Shown one piece after another: positions 56,068 through 64,000 of a DNA stretch of 64,000 nucleotides. A program made the translations under genes and the position numbers. The stretch comes from Gautieria morchelliformis (taxonomy: Eukaryota > Basidiomycota > Agaricomycetes > Gomphales > Gomphaceae). Where the stretch lies: assembly GCA_015179125.1 (NCBI GenBank), contig WHVA01000127.1, forward strand, positions 178,659-242,658. Reading direction: 5' to 3'. Within the stretch, counting starts at the first letter, position 1. Every line of letters begins with the position of its first letter. The notes under the pieces were generated by a model that searched no databases, was not told where the DNA came from, and was given only the letters and a program-made list of their open reading frames with translations.

Positions 56068-56910
56068 TATCTTAAGTAGCTAGCCTGGTTTGAACTTGTC
56101 ATGTGTTCCTTATGTAAGTTAAACTGTACAGGAAGTAAAAGTGGGTGCAACATGGCACGTGATACTATTGACAGGGATGCAACCCATACTCAATTAGTTG
56201 ATCGCTGACAGCCCTGTTGTTGCCAAAGTTGGGCCAGATCTGAGCAACCCCCCCAACGAAGTTCAATGTCTGTGGTTAACCAGCGAACAACCGGGTTGTT
56301 TTTGAGTTATCCCAGTCATGCGTCCTTGAAGGGTCTGCGCTTCTGCTATAGATCCAGCATCGTTCTAATTGCATTCAAATATGAGTGATTTCATGCATAT
56401 TTGTACTGGACGACCATGTGAGTGTCATGTGTGGCCCATGGGAACAACAGGAGTAGGTTTCCTTGTTCTAACCCCCAATATGATGCCAATATTAGTACTC
56501 TGATTATTCAAGCGACACTTTTACAGTATATAATAGTAACTTTGAAGTGCTAGCTAGTAGCTAAGCTGTCTGGTATGCTGGCAATCGCAGGCTGCGGAGA
56601 ATCATCTACACCCACAAATATTGTTGTCCAGAGGTTGCCTTTATGATCAATCATGCACTACCGCACACTATAGTAGAGTAGAGTAGACCAGGCTCGCACC
56701 AACATACTTGGAGCCTCGTAGGTACGTACACCGCTGTTCGAGCTTGGAGTATCTAAAAGGTCGAGCACTTGACGTATTCACATCCTCGACTACGTAGCTA
56801 TTGTAAGCCTTTTAGAAGGGTCTGTTGAACGTAAAATGTGGAGGCTCAGTACAATCTCGGCAACTGCCTGTTGGACACCTGTTTCATGCATCTGTCACAC
56901 CTCACCCTTT
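56068..56910. other. Spacer
   Basis: Flank between the Ngaro-like element and the tandem repeat. A short GTAGA repeat occurs near 56672-56686. No gene recognised. Confidence 0.45.
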
Positions 56911-57190
56911 CTGTCTTTGCAAAACCCCACCGACAGCTTTGCTCAATGTTGCCTTAGTCCCCGTATTTTCCTGATCATTCTGCCTTTTCAAAACCCCACC
57001 GAAAGCTTTGCTCAACGTCGTTTTGGTCCCCGTACACACCTCATCATTTCTGCCTTTTCAAAACCCCACCGACAGCTTTGCTCCAACATTGTCTTGGTCC
57101 CGGTATTTTCCTCATCTTTCTGCCTTTTCAAAACCCCAGCGACAGCTTTGCTCAACATCGTCTTGGTCCCTGTATTTTCCTTGGTTTTCA
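56911..57190 (+). repeat. Four tandem ~70-bp units
   Basis: Units start at 56911, 56980, 57050 and 57120. Each contains CAAAACCCC, GACAGCTTTGCTC (GAAAGC in unit 2) and TTGGTCCC. All four units stay open in one plus-strand frame (56836-57222), but the protein is a repeat with no known domain, so I treat it as DNA repeat. Confidence 0.88.
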
Positions 57191-57439
57191 GGCTTCTAGT
57201 TACCTTTGGCAGACATCTATAAAACCTTCACGATGAACCTCCAAGATATACTCTGAGGCAATGACCTGTGGTACCCTTATGGATGTTCCACCCCCTTACT
57301 CCCACTCGCAAAAGACAGCCTTGTGAATGTTTCAGGGAATATTGCTATCATTTATTGTGGCCGAAGATGGAACAAACTGACTGTTCACATATTGCCAACG
57401 TCCCCTGGTCCAATTGTAAGTTCTCTGTTATTAAGCCCA

Positions 57440-60400
57440 ATGCAGGCCAGAGTTAACCATTCTATTTAAGACTATGATACTCCATTTCTCTCCTACAGAT
57501 TGTGATGGCACTGCCATGCCTGGCGTGCTCGCAGACTCTGACCAGTCCGGTGACACGGATTCAGACTCCCAGTGTTCTTCACCTTCACTGGAGCATGCGT
57601 TCCCAACCTTCCAATCTGGCAAACTTGGCAATATCCAGATGTCCATGGCATTCGTCAGGGCCTCAAATCAATATGTCCCCTCTCTAACGAACTTCAAGAT
57701 GACCAAACATCCAGATGCGGTATGGTTTTCATATAGATTGCAATTGTGGGTGCTCATATAATTTACTTCAAGTCTGCTATGGTAGTCAGAAGCACAGAGC
57801 CTGTGACGACAGGGTCTGCGATGCAGCACTCAAATCCATATGTCCCCTCTCTAATGAACTTCAAGGTGACCAAGCATCCAGATGTGGTATGGTTTTCATA
57901 TACATTGCAATTGCGGGTGGCTCATACAATTTACTTGAAGTCTGCTATGGCAGTCAGAAACCGATTGCAGTCCACTGTCACCCCGGTAACCAAGAAGGCG
58001 ACACAATTAGGTATGAAACCTGGGACTCAGAACCATGAGGTCAGCAAACATGAACGAGAGGGCAAACAGGAAACACCGAGCACTTCACACAAACGTCGCA
58101 AGGTCTGGGAAATTCCCAAAGAGGAATGGGATGTGTACTTCCATCCCACTGGTTGGATTAGACCGGGTGATCTTCGCTATTGCAAAAGACCTGACTTCGC
58201 ATGACATGACTGTATGAAAGATGGGAAATATTTTTTTTTGTTGTTTATCAAATTGACCAGCGGAGTCAAATGTGATCACATGGTGTGTGGTTGCTACATA
58301 CCAAAACAACATATCCAAACACCCTCTTCTGTCCACCCACAAGTCATTGTGTGTGCAGATCCCCACTGGTCATGCCAGGACCTAGGAGGAAAAAACTACC
58401 TGAAAGTAGGTGTCTGCCAACACCATCACTGACATGTTTCGTCCTCATTGCCCTTCTAGATTTCGAGGTCCACCCAAATGACGACAAACATATCCGTTGT
58501 CAGAATTTTCGTCATCTGGGTGTGAAATCTCAACCCTTGTTAGGACTATGCAAACCCGCAAACAGCCCATCTCTTACAGCATTACCCGGAGGACACGAAA
58601 GGTCCGGTATCAGAGATTTGGCAGGCTACGCAGTGGAAAGAACTACCCCCAGATCTGTTGACCCCAATGTGTCAGCATAAGATGAAGGACTACTATGTGA
58701 ATGAGCTGGCAGAAACTCGGACGGGAGAGTATGTGATTCCCTACATGTCGGTCATTCGTGAAGGAGCTCTGTGCTGTGATGCCCATCGAGCGACAGTCAC
58801 ACCAGTAGGTAACTCTGCCAGAACCTAGGTGAAGTATTGACAGTTCTCATCACAGAATGGACTCCTGGTTGAACATGATCTAGTGAATATATGTGTGGAG
58901 GATCTCGAATGGAACTATTTGGACCTTAGATCTGAGGGGCCCATCATGTTTGCAGGTAAGGTCCAATTTGATTTTGAAGTGGGGCACTTGGGGACCACTT
59001 GCACAATTAGGTGAATCACAAACCTTCCTCGAACGCATGCCCAACCCCTTGCATGCCATCACAAAAGGGGAAGAATTGTACACCTCGTTTGTCTTTTTGT
59101 GGGCAGACGACGTCAGAGGTAACACCTCCAAGCTAATTAGTGCTCACAAAAACATCTATCTCGCGCATACAAACCTCCCGGGTCAATTACTTCAACAGGA
59201 ATATTTCGTGCGCTTCATATCAACATCACCTGAGGCCACAACACCGGAACAGTTTGAGGCAGTCAAGGAGGTAATCTTGTGAGTCACGTCAAATTTGGCT
59301 TAGATATAGATGCTTAAATCTAACGATGTACACATCGTTAGAGAGACCCAGCAGTGTCCACTACGCGTATTCCATGCGCACACACGACGGATGTGCAAAT
59401 TCCGATTGGTGCTGCCAGGGTTACCTGCTGACAATCCACAACAATTGGAGGAGGCTAGTCACATCAGGCCGTCTGGTAATTGCAAGTGCCAGCGCTGTTT
59501 TGTTGGTGGGCCTCCTGGTGTGCGAGAGTCTGATGAAGGTTACCATGCTTTGCATGAGGTGAGCACTATCTGAATCCTTCTTACTTTTCATTTGGATAAC
59601 ACAATATTAGCCTGGGGTGCCACGGACAGTGGCACACTTTTTGGCTGAAATATGCCAACAGTTAGACAAAGCAATGGATGGGTCCCTCGCTCCAATTAGT
59701 GGGATGCAGATGGCGCCGGCACTAAGGATCGGGTGACCCAGGGATTGGATCCTGAAGATAATCGCAAATAACCAGGCAGGTCATCTCTGGAGTCCCCTAT
59801 TAACAATTCCAGGTATGTTGACCAGGCCCAGGGGAGGTCCAAGATTCTATTCAACTGCACCTCCTTTGACAGGATTAGACCCACATCGCGACACTCCGGT
59901 TGAAATCCTCCACACAGTCCTCCTGGGGTCTGTCAAATACATTTGGCATAGTTTGCACACAAGCATCAACGACATCCAACGCGAGCAGTTTATCACACGA
60001 CTTCAATACACCGACATACATGGCCTGTCTGTCCCTCCGATACGTGCATCTTACATGTCCCAGCATTGAAATGGCCTTGTTGGCAAACACTTCAAGACAC
60101 TAATGCAGACGATGGTATTCCACGTTCACCGGATCATGCCTAATGTGATGTTCAAGCTTATCAACACAATGGGCAGATTGGGTGCAGTTCTCTGGTATCA
60201 TAGTATTCCTGACATGAAGGAATATCTCGTGAGTCCACACTCAGGCACTTTCCTATGAACCATGTTGATATGGGTTTGAGCCAGGGCGACCTCTGCATCC
60301 TCATCGCTAATGTGTTGGATGTGTTTGACCTCGTAGATCCTGCCAGGATCCTTGAAAAAGGCAAACTCCACATTCTGACGCACCTGGTGGAAGATGTGGA

Positions 60401-61774
60401 ACGTTTCAGCCCTGCAATATGGTACACCACAGAAGTCTTTGAATGTTTCAATCATGTCTTCTGGATGTGCTCTGTCCTTAGCAATCACCAGTCCCCGGGG
60501 CATGACATTGCACATAAATGCGCCAGCCTTGAACGCGTCAAGAATATCCTCAGCGGCACTTTTTGGTTGACTAAGGACGGACAGTGGACACAGGCTGCTC
60601 CTCAGGTCCGTAGCATTATCAAACAGCATGCCATCATACAGACCCACCTTGGGTGGGCTCCGCCACCTACATGGCATCCAGGTATTCAATTTTGGCTTAC
60701 ATAGTTACTTGTGCTTATGCATTTCAGGGCAAATGACCCCGGGTCCAAAGAGCACCCGGGTGTTATGTCCATGGTCGGATATTTACAACAACAGTGACAC
60801 CGTCTTATTTTCTATGCCACCTCAAGGTTCCACATGGTATGATGCCACCTCTGTCAGAGCACAATCAGGAGGTTTATGTCAATCCGGCATGTGGGTTTGT
60901 GTTGAAGGGAACACAGTGTGTCTCACCAGGTTTCTAACCCCATGATATCCAGCTTACTGATGACACTTTAGAAAGAGACTCTGTTGCTGGGCCGCATAAC
61001 TCACTTGCTATTACCTCAGGAACGCATTTCACATGGCTGTGTAATCCTTGATCGCTTCAACATACAGACAGTGTGCATCCTTACTACGAGATGCCGTTTC
61101 TCACAAGATCTGAACATGAACAGTGAGCCATTGTGCAACCAAAAGTTCGTTCCCTGGTGTATTGTCTAGAACCGCACAGACTGACATCGTGGCAGCATGT
61201 GAAATTCCAATTCAATGCCCAGCATGATTGTCACTCAGGCGAATGCATCCTCAGTGAATGTCAATTTCGACACCAGGAACATGAGGTCACAGAGCACACA
61301 GTGCCTGTGCTTGTTCATGCTGATGATGCTCACTTCATCATCAACCTCCATGCTCTGCACAATGCGAGTATTCTGCGAGAAATCTTACCCCGCCATCTCA
61401 CAGCGCCGACCCCCCTCCATGTCGATTCCAAAGCCTTCCATTATGAAATGGCCACCAAATTACGTGTTACACAGGAACAAAAACATAAGAACAGTGCCGC
61501 AAACTCCAAGGCAACACGCATAGTGAACAAGCTGAAAAAGCAAATGGCCCAAATGGAGCGTATTGCTGACACATCGATCGGCACAGATGCTGTGGAAACA
61601 GATGGAGTCTTGGAAGCCATCCCTGAAGAGACTGGACTGATCAGGATGCTGACAGCCCCACCGATGAGGATGCCCAATCCAATGGTGAGGCCGAGCTTCC
61701 TCCAGTTCGTTCACGCCACGCCCACGGTGTCAAGCCCAAGAAACTTAACTAAAAAAAAAAATTCTTCTGGATGA
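57440..61774 (+). pseudogene. Large DNA-transposon-like protein of the 'DPHRDTPVEILH' family, decayed
   Basis: Multi-exon plus-strand coding remnants: KVWEIPKEEWDVYFHPTGWI (58104), WADDVRGNTSKLISAHKNIY (59102), QLLQQEYFVRFISTSPEATT (59188), a C-x-C segment (GNCKCQRCFVGGPPGVRESD, ~59480), then GLDPHRDTPVEILHTVLLGS (59872), GKHFKTLMQT (60080) and, near 61200, FNAQHDCHSGECILSECQF with HQEHEVTEHTVP. Proteins with this motif set are common in basidiomycete repeats and I believe they are transposases, possibly of the CACTA/EnSpm group; no DDE triad is claimed. Stops (for example near 60067) and frameshifts show decay. The frame at 61133-61774 is the longest intact piece. Confidence 0.65.
57663..57957 (+). 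repeat. Tandem duplication of an exon-like segment
   Basis: Two copies about 128 bp long, starting at 57663 and 57830 (period 167 bp), share ATATGTCCCCTCTCTAA, ATCCAGATG, TATGGTTTTCATATA and AAGTCTGCTATGG. It lies in the 5' part of the decayed transposon gene. Confidence 0.85.
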
Positions 61775-61957
61775 AGAAGGCAAGCTTCCCAATCACGCCA
61801 AATCCTCACAAGTTTTTTCTTATCTTTTTGACACGCAGGCGCACTGACAAGGCAACAATAGATTGTTCCACATACATATGAACCCCTCGATTCAACCGCC
61901 GCTTTTTCTCCTTGTCCTCTCCCACCTCCTCCTCCACACATCGCCGCCTTTTCTGTC

Positions 61958-63483
61958 ATGGCTGCCACTCCCAGCTCGTATTCTGGGCCTGGAACGCCTG
62001 GTGGCATACCACAGGGTGACATGTTCCCTTCCTCCACACCTAGTTCTGATTCACCATGCCCTATCCTGACCTCAAGAACCAACATGCCTGAAAATACCAT
62101 GCCTCACCGTAACTGAGGAAGCATCCAGGAGCGGATTGCATGCAAAATGCGTGAGCAAGCTGAACGGGACAGTGCTACTGACGTGATCGACCCCAACCTC
62201 CCCAGTACGTTTGAAGCACTTAGGGCCGCACTAACACCAGCCCCTTCCCTAAATGAGCGCACCCATGAAGAACCCTCAGAAGATGAGGAAGATGATGATG
62301 ATCCCTATGCTGACTTGCACTCAGTACGCCCAGGCGACGCGAAGCAGCTTGTTGCCACTATCAAGTCTACCAAGTGATTAAAACCAGAATCCGCAGCCGA
62401 TCTGGATCGCTTTGCCATGGTATCATTGCTCCTCTTCCTCTCATGTAATGCTGACATCGCTTGTCTTTCAGAGTGATTTGCCCACCCAGCTCATTCTCAC
62501 AGCCACATGGCTTCTCAAAGTGCGTGACAATATTATTACAGGAACTTTGGAACCTAGTGCATGGAAGATACCTTCCGCCCTGCAGGTACAACTCTCAGAC
62601 AGCATGACACACGCTCTTACTTATCGCTGTTGTAGACAGATATCAAAAAATACACCCACTGCATCATCCTATCACCCTTCCTGACATCATGTCAAAGCAG
62701 TGTACCCGCCAAATCTGTAATGGTATGTGCGTTGTACGTAACCGCCTCTTCAATATATCATGATTTATCTAGGCTGCCATGTGGGAGTTGTCTATCAGCT
62801 CCTTACCCCGTGAGAAAGAGGCCCATAAGATGAAGGTGGTTATTTCTGCTATTGGCACTCAACTTACCAACTTACCAACGCCCGCAATCTCATCAAGACA
62901 GAGGTACGTGCTATTTGGGGCAGGATGCTTGACATGTTGATTAACTCATCGCCATGTTGTCTCACAGGTGCTGTGCACCCTTAACGATGACTGTCCTCCA
63001 GCCGAACACCACATCGCCGCTCTATGCCACAGCATCATTGCCAAATCCAAAACCGGCCTCAAGGTATGCACGTCCACATGCGCATGGCACTCCTGGTATG
63101 CTCACTCACCTCCCACTCGACATGCAGTTGATTGAATGCTCTAGCGCGCAGCTCTGGACCACCACCAATCAGTCTCGCCTGACAAGACGTGGTCCTCTGT
63201 GGATTCAGAGATGCGGGATTTGGAGAGCCAAAGCACTAGCAAGGAAGAGCGTGCGAGGTAAACCAATCATCTCTTTATAATGACTTACTGAACCTCAAGT
63301 TTTGGCAGACATTTGAAAGCTATCCTGGAGCTTGACATTGCGGACCATCCCCGCCCGGCAGATGAGCATGTGCAGTATCCGACCACTGCAACGAAAGATT
63401 TGGAGGAGTGGCAGAAGATTTGTGACCGCCACCCAGGTAAAGTGGAAGTGGAGATTAAGTGGGTGGGACATAGCAGGCAATAA
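61958..63483 (+). pseudogene. Second gene of the same transposon-like unit, function unknown
   Basis: ATG at 61958 (MAATPSSYSGPGTPGGIPQG) opens a frame broken by a TGA near 62114 and continuing in the same frame to 62377 with an acidic stretch (EEPSEDEEDDDDPYADL). Later exon-like blocks: LILTATWLLKVRDNIITGTL (62487), MWELSISSLPREKEAHKMK (62780), and EILELDIADHPRP-like text ending at EIKWVGHSRQ and a stop at 63481-63483. I recall such proteins beside transposon genes in agaricomycetes but cannot name the family. It follows the previous gene in the same direction, about 180 bp downstream. Confidence 0.5.
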
Positions 63484-64000
63484 ATTTATGATGGTGCGCA
63501 GTGGCCCTTGAGAGGTTCTATAGATGTTATGAAGAGAAATTATATACATCATACAAACATTTATGGACCATAAGGCAAACCTGAAACAGGATGCTTTTGG
63601 AAGCTTACAGCGACCTGTGGAAATGCTCTAACAGTAGGGACATCTGACATATAATGCATCCTTGCCTGGATGATGCAATCTGGCTTTTCAAAAAGCATTA
63701 GATCAGGTGGCGACAAGCTGCGCTAATAGATATTATACGCAAGTGTGGAAACCTACACTCAAGGTAGATCTCATAGATATTATATACGAGTGTGGAATCC
63801 TACTCTCGAGGTAGATGCAGATGTAACGGAAAGCTTGCATTGTTTGTGGCTACAAGCTGTCTATTGGAGGTTGAGCAAAGGTGGCACCTTCACAAAGCCT
63901 CCTCTAACTTTCATGCGTACCTCCTGTAGAGGTCGGAGCTCGGTCTTGAGGACTCCGGAGAACTCCTGGTAAGACCCTCACTCACGCGCATGCCCGGCCT
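63484..64000. other. Terminal spacer with a 47-bp tandem pair
   Basis: No gene seen. 63726-63772 and 63773-63818 are two copies of a 47-bp unit (ATAGATATTATA, GTGTGGAA, AAGGTAGAT or GAGGTAGAT). Confidence 0.6.

Noticed and set aside
56836-57222. 128-codon plus-strand frame over the 70-bp repeats
   Set aside because: The frame is open because unit lengths and composition allow it; the translation is a four-fold repeat with no recognisable domain, and two other frames are also partly open.

Overview
The window looks like nuclear DNA of a basidiomycete, most likely an Agaricomycete. The evidence is the short GT-AG introns (about 38-95 nt), the DUF6533-type membrane protein, a KDZ-associated cysteine cluster, chromodomain Ty3/gypsy elements and a tyrosine-recombinase (Ngaro/DIRS-like) retroelement. 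No organism name can be read from the sequence. I saw no rRNA, tRNA or CRISPR array.

Host genes lie mainly in 6.4-18.6 kb: a 12-exon Dal5/TNA1-like MFS transporter (+), an acidic/basic low-complexity protein with a possible HAPSTR1/DUF4588-like core (-), and a 14-exon protein with an MLKL-like N-terminal helical bundle fused to a TKL-type kinase domain (+). A fourth host-type gene, a DUF6533 multi-pass membrane protein, is at 34.0-35.7 kb (+).

The rest is a nested transposon graveyard. Left edge: a CpG-rich gypsy element (A, -) next to a KDZ-associated fragment. 19.7-31.2 kb: a solo LTR holding another solo LTR, then gypsy B (-), whose RT lacks its palm and is split by a young copia element (24189-29982, duplication GTTCC). 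36.1-38.2 kb: LTR debris. 38.3-40.6 kb: a short element with terminal direct repeats, filled with about 25 consecutive hairpins. 40.7-51.5 kb: an old CpG-depleted gypsy element (C, +) hit by three solo LTRs and a CACTG-ended fold-back MITE, with an apparent antisense coiled-coil/zinc-cluster gene before its 3' LTR. 51.7-56.1 kb: a decayed Ngaro-like element (-). 56.9-63.5 kb: a decayed two-gene DNA transposon-like unit (+).

Most notable: the hairpin array with compensatory base changes between its ~155-159 bp units; the MLKL-like kinase as a candidate fungal regulated-cell-death gene; the strand-asymmetric CGGAA word bias of gypsy A; and the antisense gene in gypsy C. Exon maps and family names come from reading the sequence; no database search was run.
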